Assembly (NCBI GenBank): GCA_021769135.1
Contig: JAETTM010000015.1
Span: 1-64,000, forward strand
Source: Lachnospiraceae bacterium
GTDB lineage: Bacteria > Bacillota > Clostridia > Lachnospirales > Lachnospiraceae
Direction of reading: 5' to 3'
DNA: 64,000 nucleotides
A model generated the notes under the pieces. That model saw nothing but the letters and a program-made list of their open reading frames with translations, was not told where the DNA came from and made no database searches. Below, in pieces: positions 33,781 to 44,153 of this stretch (the first letter of the stretch is position 1; each line of letters opens with the position of its first letter). A program made the translations under genes and the position numbers.

Positions 33781-34659
33781 ATGGTTGCAAAAAGGATGAA
33801 GAAAATAGCCCCTTTATTCATTATCGCGGCGGGAACGATGTGGGGATGCATGGGGCTTCTCGTAAGGATGTTGGACCAATATGGATTAAACTCCATGGAA
33901 ATCGTAGGATTGAGATGCCAGGTGACCTTTTTTTGCGTCGCTTTGCTTTTGCTGATATTTAAAAGGAACGCGTTCCGAATACGGCTCAAAGACATCTGGT
34001 GCTTCTTTGGAACGGGGATTGTGAGCGTGACGTTTTTCAGCTTCTGTTACTTCAAAACAATTACGCTGGCTTCGCTTTCCGTAGCGGCAATCCTTCTGTA
34101 TACGGCGCCGGTTTTCGTCACGCTCATGGCGGCAGTCCTTTTTAAGGAAAAGCTGATAGGGCGGAAGGTTCTGGCGCTGCTTCTGGCCTTTTTCGGCTGT
34201 ACATTGGTGACCGGGATAGTCGGGCAGGAACTGGCGATTTCGTCTCTGGGCATCCTGACGGGGCTGGGCGCCGGGTTTGGCTATGCCCTGTACAGCATAT
34301 TTGGCAGATATGCGCTGGAAAGGGGATACAGCTCCGCCACAATTACCCTGTATACCTTTTTATTTGCAGGAATAGCGGGCATACCTTTTATCAGCGGGAG
34401 GAAACTGGCGGACTGCTTTTCGGGAAATATAGAATTGACGCTGATGACTTTCTTCCTTATTATATTGACAACCGTAGCCCCTTACTTTGTATATACCTTT
34501 GGATTAAGCCATATGGAAGCGGGGAAAGCTTCCGTTATCGCATCCATCGAGCCGGTAGTGGCCACTTTGCTGGGGGTACTTATATATAAGGAAGAAATCA
34601 GCGCGGCCGGCCTACTGGGGATTGCTATGGTTCTGGCGGCGATTGCGATGATACATTGA
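33781..34659 (+). CDS. EamA/DMT family transporter
   Basis: 292 residues with ten transmembrane helices arranged as two EamA repeats (about 8-140 and 150-290). GTMWGCMGLLVRMLDQYG opens repeat one and AGLGAGFGYALYSIFGRYAL opens repeat two; ASIEPVVATLLGVLIYKE near the end is the typical last-repeat motif. Family members export amino acids or metabolites. It lies 31 bases after putP and may be cotranscribed. The substrate cannot be predicted. No terminator is obvious before the S10 promoter. Confidence 0.88.
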   Translation: MVAKRMKKIAPLFIIAAGTMWGCMGLLVRMLDQYGLNSMEIVGLRCQVTFFCVALLLLIFKRNAFRIRLKDIWCFFGTGIVSVTFFSFCYFKTITLASLSVAAILLYTAPVFVTLMAAVLFKEKLIGRKVLALLLAFFGCTLVTGIVGQELAISSLGILTGLGAGFGYALYSIFGRYALERGYSSATITLYTFLFAGIAGIPFISGRKLADCFSGNIELTLMTFFLIILTTVAPYFVYTFGLSHMEAGKASVIASIEPVVATLLGVLIYKEEISAAGLLGIAMVLAAIAMIH

Positions 34660-34682
34660 AAGTAAAAAATATAAAAAAGTAC

Positions 34683-34711
34683 TTGCATTTCTACAAAACA
34701 TCGTGTATACT
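34683..34711 (+). promoter_or_regulatory. Sigma-A promoter of the S10 ribosomal operon
   Basis: TTGCAT at 34683-34688 and TATACT at 34706-34711 are 17 bases apart. Initiation near 34718 would give an untranslated leader of about 317 bases before rpsJ. Confidence 0.75.
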
Positions 34712-34717
34712 ATCAAT

Positions 34718-35034
34718 TGCTGTGACATGATAGCTGTGAAGCGTGAGGTTGCTGCCCATAGAGGCAGGTTTTTCCGTGGAGCGAATGTCAAGGAGCCGGC
34801 AAGCCGGCGGGAAGAAACTGACGACAAGTCACTGTACAGACAATAATGTTACTTAGCAGTAGTGTAACGGTGTGTGAAAGGCAGGAAGCGGCTGTAAGAT
34901 GGGCTGCGGAATGGCAAAAGGATTTCCTGGGAGAGATGCAGTATTTCATTTAACAGGACACACACGGACGAGTGTACAGTCACCGCTTGTCGTACTTAAG
35001 GATTAAAAAGTGCGAAAAGGAGGCGACTTTTTTT
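34718..35034 (+). promoter_or_regulatory. Long structured leader of the S10 operon
   Basis: This 375-base gap before rpsJ has no gene but shows nested long-range pairing: CGACAAG (34822-34828) with CTTGTCG (34986-34992), TGTACA (34833-34838) with TGTACA (34973-34978), and GTGTGTG (34870-34876) with CACACAC (34959-34965). All three are compatible with one domain of about 170 bases. An upstream part has CTGCC/GGCAG and GCCGGC/GCCGGC hairpins. Autoregulation by a ribosomal protein such as L4 would fit, by analogy to Escherichia coli, but this RNA was not recognised as a known class. Confidence 0.6.
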
Positions 35035-35352
35035 ATGGCAAGTCAAGTAATGAGGATTACCTTAAAAGCTTATGATCATCACTTAGTGGATGCATCTGCC
35101 AAAAAAATCATTGAAACAGTTAAGAAAAACGGCTCGCAGGTGAGCGGGCCGGTACCCCTTCCTACAAAGAAGGAGATAGTGACTATCCTTAGGGCTGTCC
35201 ACAAATACAAAGATTCCAGGGAACAGTTCGAGCAGAGGACCCATAAAAGGCTGATTGACATTATCACGCCTACACCGAAGACGGTGGATGCACTGCAGAG
35301 GCTGGAAATGCCGGCAGGCGTATATATCGACATTAAAATGAAGACGAAATAA
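35035..35352 (+). CDS. rpsJ: 30S ribosomal protein S10
   Basis: 105 residues. Typical S10 segments include [30 protein letters not shown] and [18 protein letters not shown] 35035 follows aaggagg by eleven bases; the open frame extends to 34972 but without S10 similarity. It is the first gene of the S10 cluster. Its last codons (KMKTK, stop) are repeated just downstream, see the tandem repeat. S10 is part of the 30S head and of the NusB/NusE antitermination complex. Confidence 0.97.
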   Translation: MASQVMRITLKAYDHHLVDASAKKIIETVKKNGSQVSGPVPLPTKKEIVTILRAVHKYKDSREQFEQRTHKRLIDIITPTPKTVDALQRLEMPAGVYIDIKMKTK

Positions 35353-35392
35353 ATCTTCATTTCAAATGAAGACAAAATAAGTCTTCCTTTCA
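35335..35392 (+). repeat. Tandem copy of the rpsJ 3' end
   Basis: The 29 bases at 35335-35363 spanning the last rpsJ codons and stop are followed at once by a second copy (35364-35392) with three or four differences; both contain ATGAAGAC and AAATAA. The copies also form a small hairpin (TCTTCATTTCAAATGAAGA). Confidence 0.7.
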
Positions 35393-35515
35393 ATGGAAAA
35401 CCAATAGACCCCTACTAGTATGCATGGCCATGAAGGACCGGGAAGCCTGATATGCGGGATGGTGCAGGCGCGGCTCCGGAAGGCTAGGCCGCTGTAGAAT
35501 AAACAGGAGGTAGAA

Positions 35516-36193
35516 ATGAAAAAAGGAATTTTAGCAACAAAAGTCGGAATGACTCAAATCTTCAACGAAGACGGTTCGCTGATACCGGTAACGGTACTTC
35601 AGGCAGGACCCTGCTATGTAACCCAGGTAAAGACAGTGGAAAATGATGGTTATAAAGCGGTTCAGGTTGGTTTTGTCGATAAAAAGGACAGAATCATTAA
35701 CAAGGACAAGGGCGGCAGGAAAGAAGTGTACCGCAGACATGGCGTAACGAAAGCTATGAAAGGGCATTTTGACAAGGCTGGCGTTTCCGGCAAGAGATAT
35801 GTAAGGGAATTCAAGTTTGAGAATTCCGAAGAATATGAATTGGGCAGCGAGATTAAGGCGGATATATTTGCAGCCGGAGATAAAGTGGATGCTTCTGCTA
35901 TTTCCAAAGGTAAAGGCTTCCAGGGCGCTATCAAGAGACATGGACAGCACAGAGGGCCTATGACCCATGGTTCCAAATTCCACCGTCATCAGGGTTCCAA
36001 CGGTGCATGCTCTTCACCGAGCCGTGTATTCAAAGGAAAAGGGATGCCCGGACATATGGGCTGCGTAAAAGTTACCGTACAGAATCTTGAAGTTGTACGC
36101 GTAGACGCGGAGAAGAATCTGATTCTTATCAAAGGCGCAGTGCCGGGACCGAAGAAAGCTCTAGTGACAATAAAAGAAACCGTTAAGGGTTAA
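35516..36193 (+). CDS. rplC: 50S ribosomal protein L3
   Basis: 225 residues. [16 protein letters not shown], the central [10 protein letters not shown] with the Gln that is methylated in some bacteria, and [10 protein letters not shown] identify L3, which reaches the peptidyl-transferase centre. aggagg lies seven bases before the ATG. The 163-base gap from rpsJ holds the tandem repeat and no gene. Confidence 0.97.
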   Translation: MKKGILATKVGMTQIFNEDGSLIPVTVLQAGPCYVTQVKTVENDGYKAVQVGFVDKKDRIINKDKGGRKEVYRRHGVTKAMKGHFDKAGVSGKRYVREFKFENSEEYELGSEIKADIFAAGDKVDASAISKGKGFQGAIKRHGQHRGPMTHGSKFHRHQGSNGACSSPSRVFKGKGMPGHMGCVKVTVQNLEVVRVDAEKNLILIKGAVPGPKKALVTIKETVKG

Positions 36194-36223
36194 TCTCTGG
36201 CGGGCGAAAGGAGGACCATTCAG

Positions 36224-36880
36224 ATGGCAAACGTATCTGTTTATAATATGGAAGGCAAGGAAGTTGATAAAATCGACTTAAACGATGCGGTGTTCGGTGT
36301 TGAAGTGAATGAACATCTGGTTCATATGTCGGTGGTGCAATACCTTGCGAACAAACGTCAGGGAACACAGAAGGCAAAAACCCGTTCTGAAGTTTCCGGC
36401 GGCGGCAAGAAACCTTGGAGGCAGAAAGGGACCGGCCATGCAAGGCAGGGTTCTACAAGGGCTCCCCAGTGGAAAGGCGGCGGCGTTGTTTTTGCCCCGG
36501 CACCGAGGGATTATTCCTTTAAGCTGAACAAGAAGGAAAAACAGGCAGCTGTCCGTTCAGCGCTGACAAGCAGGGTGCAGGGAGGAAAACTTATTGTTCT
36601 CGATGAACTGAAAATGGGCGAGATTAAAACAAAAGAGTTCAAGAAAGTGCTGGATAACCTGAAGGTAAGCAAGGCGCTGGTAGTAACAGGAACTATTGAT
36701 AAAAACGTAATGCTTTCCGCAAGGAACATCCCCGATGTCCGTGTTTCCTATGTAACGGTCGAAAAGGAAGGGGAAGCGAGAGAAGTAAAGAGCATGATTA
36801 ATGTTTATGATATCATGAAGTACGGTACCGTAATCTTGACGAAAGAAGCGGTAGCCAATATCGAGGAGGTGTACGCATAA
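36224..36880 (+). CDS. rplD: 50S ribosomal protein L4
   Basis: 218 residues, slightly longer than the usual 207. [32 protein letters not shown] is the exposed loop region (family pattern; position about 43-75). L4 lines the exit tunnel and in Escherichia coli also represses its own S10 operon, which makes the long leader here of interest. Its stop shares bases with the rplW start (TAATGG). Confidence 0.97.
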   Translation: MANVSVYNMEGKEVDKIDLNDAVFGVEVNEHLVHMSVVQYLANKRQGTQKAKTRSEVSGGGKKPWRQKGTGHARQGSTRAPQWKGGGVVFAPAPRDYSFKLNKKEKQAAVRSALTSRVQGGKLIVLDELKMGEIKTKEFKKVLDNLKVSKALVVTGTIDKNVMLSARNIPDVRVSYVTVEKEGEAREVKSMINVYDIMKYGTVILTKEAVANIEEVYA

Positions 36881-37179
36881 TGGCAAACATTCAATATTAT
36901 GATGTAATCCTCAAACCGGTTATCACGGAACAGAGTATGGCTGGCATGAGCGAAAAGAAATATACGTTTTTGGTTCATACGGAAGCAAACAAAACACAGA
37001 TTAAACAGGCTGTGGAAAAAATGTTCGAAGGGACAAAGGTAAAGAAGGTTAACACGATGAACCTGGCCGGCAAGAAAAAAAGGCGCGGCATGACATATGG
37101 AAGGACGGCCAAGACAAAGAAAGCGATTGTCTGGCTGACCGAGGACAGCAAGGAAATCGAAATCTTTGCAGGGCTATAA
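36880..37179 (+). CDS. rplW: 50S ribosomal protein L23
   Basis: 99 residues. [20 protein letters not shown] and [18 protein letters not shown] identify L23, the tunnel-exit protein that docks signal recognition particle and trigger factor. ATG overlaps the rplD stop, so the two are coupled. Confidence 0.97.
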   Translation: MANIQYYDVILKPVITEQSMAGMSEKKYTFLVHTEANKTQIKQAVEKMFEGTKVKKVNTMNLAGKKKRRGMTYGRTAKTKKAIVWLTEDSKEIEIFAGL

Positions 37180-37208
37180 GAAACAATAGAGAAGCAATAA
37201 GAATGTAT

Positions 37209-37228
37209 GCGGCTTAAAGGCAAGCCGC
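37209..37228 (+). other. Intercistronic hairpin rplW-rplB
   Basis: GCGGCTT and AAGCCGC pair perfectly around AAAGGC, with no following T run. It lies 30 bases before the rplB start. Confidence 0.5.
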
Positions 37229-37257
37229 GCAAAGCTAAAGTAAAGGAGACTGAAATC

Positions 37258-38100
37258 ATGGGAATTAAGACATATAACCCATATACACCGTCCAGAAGAC
37301 ATATGACGGGTTCGGACCATTCCGAAATTACAAAGAAAACTCCTGAGAAATCTCTTTGCGCTCCGCTGAGCAAAAAGGCTGGACGTAATAATCAGGGCAA
37401 AATTACGGTAAGGCACCGCGGGGGCGGCCACAAGAGAAAATATAGGATTATTGATTTTAAGAGAAATAAAGACGGTATCCCGGCAAAGGTAATCGGCATC
37501 GAGTATGATCCTAACAGGACAGCGAATATCGCTTTAATCAGATATATGGATGGTACAAAAAGCTATATCATCGCTCCCCAGGGTTTGACAGACGGCATGG
37601 TGGTCATGAATGGCCCGGAAGCGGAAGTAAGGGTTGGCAATTGCCTGCCGCTTGAGAATATCCCGGTTGGTACCCAGATACACAATATAGAGCTGCATCC
37701 TGGTAAAGGAGGGCAGATGGTACGTTCCGCAGGGAACAGTGCGCAGTTAATGGCAAAGGAAGGGAAATATGCAACCCTCAGGCTGCCTTCCGGCGAAATG
37801 AGAATGGTGCCTATTGTTTGCCGCGCAACAGTTGGTGTTGTAGGAAATGCAGACCATAACTTAATCAACATCGGTAAAGCAGGGCGTAAGCGCCATATGG
37901 GCATCCGTCCTACGGTACGCGGTTCCGTTATGAACCCGAACGACCATCCCCACGGCGGTGGCGAAGGCAAGACTGGTATCGGGCGTCCGGGACCGAGTAC
38001 ACCTTGGGGCAAGCCTGCTCTTGGCCTTAAGACACGTAAGAAGAAAAAAGCGTCCGACAAGTTGATTATAAGAAGAAGAGACGGCAAAAGCATTAAATAA
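37258..38100 (+). CDS. rplB: 50S ribosomal protein L2
   Basis: 280 residues. [20 protein letters not shown] is the usual start, so ATG 37258 is chosen, with aaaggag nine bases upstream, over the open extension to 37207. VKPWGGG-type C-terminal features are represented by [18 protein letters not shown], which contains the catalytic-centre histidine. L2 is a core peptidyl-transferase protein. Confidence 0.97.
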   Translation: MGIKTYNPYTPSRRHMTGSDHSEITKKTPEKSLCAPLSKKAGRNNQGKITVRHRGGGHKRKYRIIDFKRNKDGIPAKVIGIEYDPNRTANIALIRYMDGTKSYIIAPQGLTDGMVVMNGPEAEVRVGNCLPLENIPVGTQIHNIELHPGKGGQMVRSAGNSAQLMAKEGKYATLRLPSGEMRMVPIVCRATVGVVGNADHNLINIGKAGRKRHMGIRPTVRGSVMNPNDHPHGGGEGKTGIGRPGPSTPWGKPALGLKTRKKKKASDKLIIRRRDGKSIK

Positions 38101-38114
38101 TAGGAGGAAGAACA

Positions 38115-38396
38115 ATGGGCAGATCACTGAAAAAAGGGCCATTCGCAGACGCAAGCCTGCTGAAAAAAGTAGATGCTATGAATGCGGCAGGACAGAAACA
38201 GGTAATCAAAACCTGGTCCCGCCGGTCTACGATTTTCCCTTCATTTGTAGGGCATACATTTGCGGTTCATGACGGAAGAAAGCATGTGCCTGTATATGTT
38301 ACAGAAGATATGGTTGGCCATAAGCTGGGCGAATTTGTTGCTACCAGAACCTATAGGGGCCATGGGAAAGACGAAAAGAAATCGAAAGTAAGGTAA
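38115..38396 (+). CDS. rpsS: 30S ribosomal protein S19
   Basis: 93 residues. [38 protein letters not shown] and [14 protein letters not shown] are diagnostic. S19 binds 16S rRNA with S13 in the head. aggagg lies eight bases before the start, and rplB ends 14 bases upstream. Confidence 0.97.
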   Translation: MGRSLKKGPFADASLLKKVDAMNAAGQKQVIKTWSRRSTIFPSFVGHTFAVHDGRKHVPVYVTEDMVGHKLGEFVATRTYRGHGKDEKKSKVR

Positions 38397-38417
38397 TTTG
38401 GAAGGAGGAGCAAGAAA

Positions 38418-38822
38418 ATGGCAAAAGGACATAGAAGCCAGATTAAAAGGGAAAGAAATGCGCAGAAAGATGTCAGGCCTTCAGCTAAGTTATCTTATGC
38501 TAGGATTCCTGTTCAGAAAGCTTGTTTCGTTCTCGATGCCATCAGGGGAAAGGATGTAACTACCGCCCTCGGTATTTTGGAATATAATCCCAGATACGCT
38601 TCAGGCGTTATTAAGAAATTATTGGAATCGGCGATTGCAAATGCTGAATACAAGTATAGCCAGGATCCGACGAAATACCCGAATCCGGAAAATCTTTATA
38701 TAGCAGAGTGTTTTGCAAACAAGGGGCCTACAATGAAAAGAGTAAGACCAAGGGCACAAGGCAGGGCTTACAGGATCGAAAAGAAAACGAGCCATATCAC
38801 AGTTGTGCTTGATGCAAGATAA
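38418..38822 (+). CDS. rplV: 50S ribosomal protein L22
   Basis: 134 residues. [21 protein letters not shown] and the tunnel-lining hairpin with [18 protein letters not shown] identify L22. ggaaggagg precedes the start. Changes in this hairpin give macrolide resistance in other bacteria; none was evaluated here. Confidence 0.97.
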   Translation: MAKGHRSQIKRERNAQKDVRPSAKLSYARIPVQKACFVLDAIRGKDVTTALGILEYNPRYASGVIKKLLESAIANAEYKYSQDPTKYPNPENLYIAECFANKGPTMKRVRPRAQGRAYRIEKKTSHITVVLDAR

Positions 38823-38842
38823 AGAAAGGAGAAAGGTTATTC

Positions 38843-39520
38843 ATGGGACAGAAAGTTAATCCTCACGGCTTAAGGGTCGGCATTATTAAAGAATGGGATT
38901 CCAGATGGTATGCTGATGCTGAGTTTTCAGACTTCCTGATTGAAGATTATAAGATTAGAAAATTCATCAAGAAGAAATTATACAGCGCCGGCATTTCAAA
39001 GATTGAAATCGAAAGAGCATCTGACAGAGTGAAAATAATCATCTACACGGCTAAACCGGGCGTTGTTATCGGCAAAGGCGGTGCAGAAATCGAAGTGACG
39101 AAGAAAGAACTTTCCAAACTTACGGACAAGAAGGTTCTGGTGGATATCAAGGAAATCAAGAGGCCGGACAAAGACGCACAGCTCGTTGCGGAAAATATCG
39201 CACAGCAGCTGGAGAACCGCGTATCTTTCAGGCGTGCAATGAAATCCTGCATGGGTAGGACGATGAAAGCGGGAGCTCTTGGGATTAAGACGGCTTGTGC
39301 CGGACGTCTGGGCGGCGCGGATATGGCCCGTACAGAGTTCTACAGCGAAGGGACGATTCCTCTTCAGACTCTGCGTGCAGATATTGACTACGGCTTCGCG
39401 GAAGCCGACACAACTTATGGTAAAGTTGGCGTAAAAGTATGGATTTACAAGGGTGAAGTACTTCCTACTAAGAACAAAAACGAAGAAAAGGTATCTTCGG
39501 AGGAAGGGAGCGATAAATAA
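38843..39520 (+). CDS. rpsC: 30S ribosomal protein S3
   Basis: 225 residues. [20 protein letters not shown], the KH-domain GKGG ([11 protein letters not shown]) and [12 protein letters not shown] identify S3, part of the mRNA entry helicase. Its TAA overlaps the rplP start (TAATG). Confidence 0.97.
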   Translation: MGQKVNPHGLRVGIIKEWDSRWYADAEFSDFLIEDYKIRKFIKKKLYSAGISKIEIERASDRVKIIIYTAKPGVVIGKGGAEIEVTKKELSKLTDKKVLVDIKEIKRPDKDAQLVAENIAQQLENRVSFRRAMKSCMGRTMKAGALGIKTACAGRLGGADMARTEFYSEGTIPLQTLRADIDYGFAEADTTYGKVGVKVWIYKGEVLPTKNKNEEKVSSEEGSDK

Positions 39521-39957
39521 TGTTAATGCCTAAAAGAGTAAAACGTCGTAAACAATTCCGTGGTTCTATGAGGGGTAAAGCGACCCGTGGCAATAAGATT
39601 ACTTACGGTGAGTACGGTATCGTAGCATTAGAGCCATGCTGGATCAAGTCCAACCAGATAGAAGCTGCCCGTATCGCTATGACGCGTTATATCAAGCGTG
39701 GCGGTAAGGTTTGGATTAAGATTTTCCCTGACAAACCAGTCACAGCGAAACCAGCAGAAACGCGTATGGGTTCCGGAAAAGGTACTTTGGAATACTGGGT
39801 AGCAGTTGTTAAGCCGGGGCGCGTAATGTTTGAGATTGCCGGAGTATCCGAGGAAATCGCAAAAGAAGCATTGCGTCTTGCAACACACAAGCTTCCATGC
39901 AAATGTAAAATTGTCTCTAAAGCAGACTTGGAAGGCGGTGCATCAAATGAAAACTAA
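39520..39957 (+). CDS. rplP: 50S ribosomal protein L16
   Basis: 145 residues. [35 protein letters not shown] and [17 protein letters not shown] identify L16 next to the A-site tRNA. The start overlaps the rpsC stop and its 3' end overlaps rpmC by 11 bases. Confidence 0.97.
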   Translation: MLMPKRVKRRKQFRGSMRGKATRGNKITYGEYGIVALEPCWIKSNQIEAARIAMTRYIKRGGKVWIKIFPDKPVTAKPAETRMGSGKGTLEYWVAVVKPGRVMFEIAGVSEEIAKEALRLATHKLPCKCKIVSKADLEGGASNEN

Positions 39958-40156
39958 AAAGTATGTGGAAGATTTAAGGACAAAATCAGCTGCAGAACTG
40001 GCACAGGAATTAGTAGCTGCTAAGAAAGAACTTTTCAATTTGAGATTCCAAAATGCAACAAACCAGTTGGACAATACAGCCAGGATTAAAGAGGTAAGGA
40101 AGAATATTGCCAGAATCCAGACGGTTATCACACAGAAACAGAAAGCTGAACAGTAA
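39947..40156 (+). CDS. rpmC: 50S ribosomal protein L29
   Basis: 69 residues. The start [18 protein letters not shown] and the helical [17 protein letters not shown], then [11 protein letters not shown], identify L29. ATG 39947 lies within the rplP end; the longer open frame from 39830 lies within rplP and is not L29-like. L29 sits beside L23 at the tunnel exit. Confidence 0.96.
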   Translation: MKTKKYVEDLRTKSAAELAQELVAAKKELFNLRFQNATNQLDNTARIKEVRKNIARIQTVITQKQKAEQ

Positions 40157-40199
40157 CCGGAACGCTATGAAACTTGTTTGTTAGAAAGGAGAATCGACC

Positions 40200-40454
40200 G
40201 TGGAAAGAAATTTGAGAAAAACACGTATTGGGAAAGTAACCAGCAACAAAATGGATAAAACAATTGTTGTGGCTATCGAAAACCATGTAAAACATCCTCT
40301 TTATGGGAAAATCGTAAAGAGAACCTATAAATTGAAAGCCCATGATGAAAAAAATGAATGCAACATCGGCGATACCGTAAAGGTAATGGAGACAAGGCCC
40401 CTGTCCAAAGATAAAAGGTGGAGACTTGTCGAGATTATCGAAAGGGCAAAATAA
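40200..40454 (+). CDS. rpsQ: 30S ribosomal protein S17
   Basis: 84 residues, GTG start after aaaggag. [20 protein letters not shown] and [20 protein letters not shown] identify the OB-fold protein S17, an early assembly factor of the 30S body. Confidence 0.97.
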   Translation: MERNLRKTRIGKVTSNKMDKTIVVAIENHVKHPLYGKIVKRTYKLKAHDEKNECNIGDTVKVMETRPLSKDKRWRLVEIIERAK

Positions 40455-40519
40455 TCAGAGTTTTGGAAAATTTGTGCTTGCGCCCTGGTATATGGGCCGG
40501 GTGAGAATGGAGGAATAGT

Positions 40520-40888
40520 ATGATTCAGCAAGAGAGCAGACTTAAAGTTGCTGATAACACAGGTGCGAAGGAACTTCTCTGCATCAGAGTTATGGGCGGC
40601 TCTACAAGAAGATATGCGCGTATCGGTGATGTCATCGTTGCTACGGTTAAAGATGCAACGCCCGGCGGTGTTGTAAAAAAAGGCGATGTAGTAAAGGCTG
40701 TAGTTGTCCGTACTGTAAAAGGCGCGCGCCGTAAAGACGGTTCTTATATAAGATTTGACGAAAATGCTGCTGTTATTATTAAAGACGATAAGACTCCGAG
40801 AGGAACACGTATTTTTGGACCGGTGGCGAGAGAGCTTCGTGAGAAGCAGTTCATGAAAATTGTTTCTCTGGCTCCGGAAGTATTGTAA
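40520..40888 (+). CDS. rplN: 50S ribosomal protein L14
   Basis: 122 residues. [20 protein letters not shown] and [17 protein letters not shown], then [16 protein letters not shown] identify L14, at the subunit interface and the RsfS silencing site. An aatggagga site precedes ATG 40520. Confidence 0.97.
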   Translation: MIQQESRLKVADNTGAKELLCIRVMGGSTRRYARIGDVIVATVKDATPGGVVKKGDVVKAVVVRTVKGARRKDGSYIRFDENAAVIIKDDKTPRGTRIFGPVARELREKQFMKIVSLAPEVL

Positions 40889-40900
40889 GGAGGTGCCGGA

Positions 40901-41212
40901 ATGGCTACATTGAAAATTAAGAAGGGCGACACCGTAAGAGTTATCGCCGGCAAAGACAATGGTAAAGAAGGAAAGGTCGTTTCCATTGACAGGAAAAATG
41001 GCAGAGTACTGGTTGAAGGCGTCAATATGATTACAAAGCATATGAAGCCCTCCGCTGCTAACCAGAATGGTGGAATCGTGCAAAAGGAAGCCCCTATCGA
41101 TATATCGAACGTAATGTATCTGCATAAAGGGAAACCTACCAGAATCGGTTTCAAATTTGTGGATGACAAGAAGGTGCGTTTTGCGAAATCAACAGGGGAT
41201 GTTATTGATTAA
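40901..41212 (+). CDS. rplX: 50S ribosomal protein L24
   Basis: 103 residues. [20 protein letters not shown] is the KOW motif, and [12 protein letters not shown] is typical of L24, an assembly initiator near the tunnel exit. aaggaggtg lies before the ATG and overlaps the rplN stop region. Confidence 0.97.
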   Translation: MATLKIKKGDTVRVIAGKDNGKEGKVVSIDRKNGRVLVEGVNMITKHMKPSAANQNGGIVQKEAPIDISNVMYLHKGKPTRIGFKFVDDKKVRFAKSTGDVID

Positions 41213-41236
41213 TTCTAAGGAAGGAGGTTTAGGCGC

Positions 41237-41776
41237 GTGAGCAGACTTAAAACGATGTATAATGACGAGATCATAGACGCAATGACTAAAAAGTTTGGAT
41301 ATAAGAATATTATGGAAGTGCCGAAGCTGGAAAAAATCGTTCTTAACATGGGCGTTGGCGAAGCGAAAGAAAACGCTAAGGTTCTGGAATCTGCGGTAAA
41401 AGATATGGAAACGATTACCGGACAGAAAGCGGTCATTACGAAAGCAAAGCACTCCATTGCAAATTTCAAAATCAGAGAAGGAATGCCTATCGGATGCAAG
41501 GTTACACTGCGAGGGGAGAGAATGTATGAATTCCTCGACCGTCTTGTTAACCTGGCTTTGCCCCGTGTTCGTGACTTCAGGGGCGTAAATCCCAACTCAT
41601 TTGACGGTAGGGGGAATTATGCGCTGGGTATCAAAGAACAGCTTATTTTCCCTGAAATCGAATATGATAAAATTGACAAGGTTAGAGGTATGGATGTTAT
41701 CATTGTTACAACGGCAAAGACAGATGAAGAAGCCCGTGAATTGTTAAGATTATTCAATATGCCGTTTGCAAAATAA
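41237..41776 (+). CDS. rplE: 50S ribosomal protein L5
   Basis: 179 residues, GTG start with aaggaggt upstream. [19 protein letters not shown] and [20 protein letters not shown] identify L5, which carries 5S rRNA with L18. Confidence 0.97.
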   Translation: MSRLKTMYNDEIIDAMTKKFGYKNIMEVPKLEKIVLNMGVGEAKENAKVLESAVKDMETITGQKAVITKAKHSIANFKIREGMPIGCKVTLRGERMYEFLDRLVNLALPRVRDFRGVNPNSFDGRGNYALGIKEQLIFPEIEYDKIDKVRGMDVIIVTTAKTDEEARELLRLFNMPFAK

Positions 41777-41790
41777 GAGGAGGAAGATTC

Positions 41791-41976
41791 ATGGCTAAAA
41801 CATCAATGAAAGTAAAACAGCAGCGCAAACCTAAGTTTTCCACAAGGGCATATAGCCGCTGCAAAATTTGTGGCCGTCCACATGCTTATTTAAGAAAATA
41901 TGGAATTTGCAGGATTTGCTTCCGTGAGTTAGCATATAAGGGCCAGATTCCTGGCGTTAAGAAAGCAAGTTGGTAA
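41791..41976 (+). CDS. rpsN: 30S ribosomal protein S14, zinc type
   Basis: 61 residues, the short type Z form. Two CxxC pairs ([20 protein letters not shown]) bind zinc, so this is the C+ form. The C-terminus ends KKASW as usual. A zinc-independent paralogue was not seen in this window. aggagg precedes the start. Confidence 0.97.
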   Translation: MAKTSMKVKQQRKPKFSTRAYSRCKICGRPHAYLRKYGICRICFRELAYKGQIPGVKKASW

Positions 41977-42003
41977 CAGAACAAAAAAGCGGTGAGTTCT
42001 GTT
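41975..42003 (+). other. Intercistronic hairpin rpsN-rpsH
   Basis: AACAGAAC and GTTCTGTT pair perfectly with a 13-base loop, starting at the rpsN stop. No T run follows. Confidence 0.5.
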
Positions 42004-42048
42004 CGTAAAACATGATTCAAGTCAATAGAAGAAGGAGGAAACTAAATC

Positions 42049-42450
42049 ATGACGATGAGTGATCCGATTGCAGATATGCTTACAAGAATCCGTAATGCGA
42101 ATACTGCAAAACATGATACAGTAGATGTTCCGTCTTCCAAAATGAAGCTGGCAATCGCGCAGATTCTTTTGGATGAAGGGTACATCAGGAAATTGGATAT
42201 AATTGATGACGGGAACTTTAAAACAATCCGTATTACTTTGAAATACGGTGCGGATAAAAATGAAAAAATTATCGCAGGGCTGAAAAGGATTTCCAAACCG
42301 GGCCTTCGTGTATATGCCGGCAAGGATGAACTCCCCAAGGTGCTTGGCGGACTCGGCGTGGCAATCATTTCTACGAACCAGGGCGTTATTACAGATAAAA
42401 AGGCTAGGGAACTGAACGTAGGCGGCGAAGTGCTGGCGTTCGTCTGGTAA
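42049..42450 (+). CDS. rpsH: 30S ribosomal protein S8
   Basis: 133 residues. [20 protein letters not shown] and [22 protein letters not shown] identify S8. In Escherichia coli S8 represses the spc operon by binding near the rplE start; I did not identify that site here. aggagg lies before ATG 42049. Confidence 0.97.
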   Translation: MTMSDPIADMLTRIRNANTAKHDTVDVPSSKMKLAIAQILLDEGYIRKLDIIDDGNFKTIRITLKYGADKNEKIIAGLKRISKPGLRVYAGKDELPKVLGGLGVAIISTNQGVITDKKARELNVGGEVLAFVW

Positions 42451-42464
42451 CAAAACATGAAGAA

Positions 42465-42535
42465 CTTCTAAGGCGTCAAAGGACGCCGCCTAAGAAATTC
42501 TATGTCATGTTTGGGAAGAACGTAAAACGTTCTTC
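42465..42535 (+). other. Structured gap rpsH-rplF
   Basis: The 165-base gap has GGCGTC/GACGCC around AAAG (42472-42487 region), flanked by complementary AACATGA and TCATGTT, then a perfect GAAGAACGT-AAA-ACGTTCTTC hairpin at 42515-42535. There is no T run and no gene. Confidence 0.5.
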
Positions 42536-42615
42536 CGGTGCACTGGCGGGAGCTGGGTTTGGTGGCTCGCGTTGGATATAATTGAATTTAGAATATAAAT
42601 ATAGGAGGTACGGGC

Positions 42616-43158
42616 ATGTCACGAATAGGGAGAATGCCAATCGCGATTCCGGCAGGGGTAACTGTGGATATTGCAGAAAATAATAAAGTGACTGTAAAAG
42701 GTCCTAAAGGAACACTTGAGAGAGTGCTTCCTGCAGAGATGGAAATTAAAATGGAAGGGGAGCATGTGGTAGTTTCCAGGCCTAATGACCTGAAGAAAAT
42801 GAAATCCCTTCACGGCCTTACAAGAACATTGATTAACAATATGGTAATCGGCGTTACGCAGGGCTATGAGAAGAAGCTGGAAGTGAACGGCGTTGGTTAC
42901 AGGGCCGCAAAGTCCGGCAAAAAGCTGACCTTGACCTTGGGTTATTCCCATCCGGTAGAGATGGAAGATCCGGAAGGAATCGAAACGGTGGTAGAAGGAC
43001 AGAATGTCATTATTGTTAAGGGTATTAATAAAGAAAAAGTTGGCCAATTCGCAGCTGAAATCAGGGATAAGAGAAGGCCGGAGCCTTATAAGGGCAAAGG
43101 TATCAAATATGCTGATGAAGTTATCAGACGTAAAGTTGGTAAGACTGGTAAGAAATAG
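42616..43158 (+). CDS. rplF: 50S ribosomal protein L6
   Basis: 180 residues. [35 protein letters not shown] and [20 protein letters not shown] identify L6, near the sarcin-ricin loop. aggagg lies before the start after a long structured gap. Confidence 0.97.
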   Translation: MSRIGRMPIAIPAGVTVDIAENNKVTVKGPKGTLERVLPAEMEIKMEGEHVVVSRPNDLKKMKSLHGLTRTLINNMVIGVTQGYEKKLEVNGVGYRAAKSGKKLTLTLGYSHPVEMEDPEGIETVVEGQNVIIVKGINKEKVGQFAAEIRDKRRPEPYKGKGIKYADEVIRRKVGKTGKK

Positions 43159-43175
43159 ATAAGGAGAGTATGAGA

Positions 43176-43544
43176 ATGGTTAAAAAAGAAGCTAGATCAA
43201 AAGTTCGTGTTAAGAAACACATGAGAATTCGTAACCGTTTCAGCGGAACACCCGAAAGACCGCGTTTAGCAGTGTTCAGAAGCAATAATCATATGTATGC
43301 TCAAATTATCGACGATACAGTTGGAAAGACTCTGGTGGCAGCTTCCACTCTGGAAAAAGACGTGAAGGCTGAATTGGAGAAAACCAATAACGTTGATGCG
43401 GCGGCGTATGTAGGGAAAGTGATTGCAAAGCGAGCACTGGAAAAAGGCATAACAACGGTAGTTTATGACAGAGGCGGCTATATATATCATGGAAAAGTTG
43501 CAGCATTAGCCGAAGCAGCCAGAGAAGCTGGTTTAGTATTCTAG
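43176..43544 (+). CDS. rplR: 50S ribosomal protein L18
   Basis: 122 residues. [23 protein letters not shown]-type start and [16 protein letters not shown], then [17 protein letters not shown] identify L18, the 5S rRNA partner. ATG 43176 is preferred, ten bases after aaggag; the ATG at 43170 is only four bases from it. Confidence 0.95.
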   Translation: MVKKEARSKVRVKKHMRIRNRFSGTPERPRLAVFRSNNHMYAQIIDDTVGKTLVAASTLEKDVKAELEKTNNVDAAAYVGKVIAKRALEKGITTVVYDRGGYIYHGKVAALAEAAREAGLVF

Positions 43545-43562
43545 GAAGGGAGAGAAAATCAC

Positions 43563-44072
43563 ATGAGACGTACAATCATTGATGCAAGTCAGTTTGAATT
43601 GACTGAAAAAGTAGTTGCCATCAAGCGTGTAACCAAGGTTGTAAAAGGTGGTCGTAACTTCCGCTTCACAGCTTTGGTTGTTGTTGGCGACGGAAATGGC
43701 CATGTAGGCGCAGGATTAGGAAAAGCAGCGGAAATTCCGGAAGCTATCCGTAAAGGGAAAGAGGACGCTTCCAAGAATCTGGTAACGGTTGCTTTGGATG
43801 AAAATAATAGTATTACCCATGATTTCCTTGGAAAGTTCGGTTCCTCAACCGTTCTTTTGAAGAAAGCCCCGGATGGTACTGGCGTTATCGCCGGCGGCCC
43901 GGCGCGTAGCGTGTGCGAACTGGCGGGGATTAAGAATATCCGTACGAAATCCTTGGGCTCCAATAATAAGCAGAACGTTGTCCTTGCGACAATCGCAGGT
44001 TTAAGCCAGCTGAAAACTCCTGAAGAAGTTGCCAGGAACCGTGGCAAGTCTGTAGACGAGGTTATGGCGTAG
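43563..44072 (+). CDS. rpsE: 30S ribosomal protein S5
   Basis: 169 residues. [21 protein letters not shown] and [19 protein letters not shown] identify S5, part of the decoding-accuracy centre. ggaagggag precedes the start. Confidence 0.97.
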   Translation: MRRTIIDASQFELTEKVVAIKRVTKVVKGGRNFRFTALVVVGDGNGHVGAGLGKAAEIPEAIRKGKEDASKNLVTVALDENNSITHDFLGKFGSSTVLLKKAPDGTGVIAGGPARSVCELAGIKNIRTKSLGSNNKQNVVLATIAGLSQLKTPEEVARNRGKSVDEVMA

Positions 44073-44153
44073 CAGCAGAAAATGAAAATGTGTTTTCTGC
44101 CGGGGAATTGCTTAAGGCGGTTCTTTCGAGACAGTAGAAAGGAGAAGATGGAA

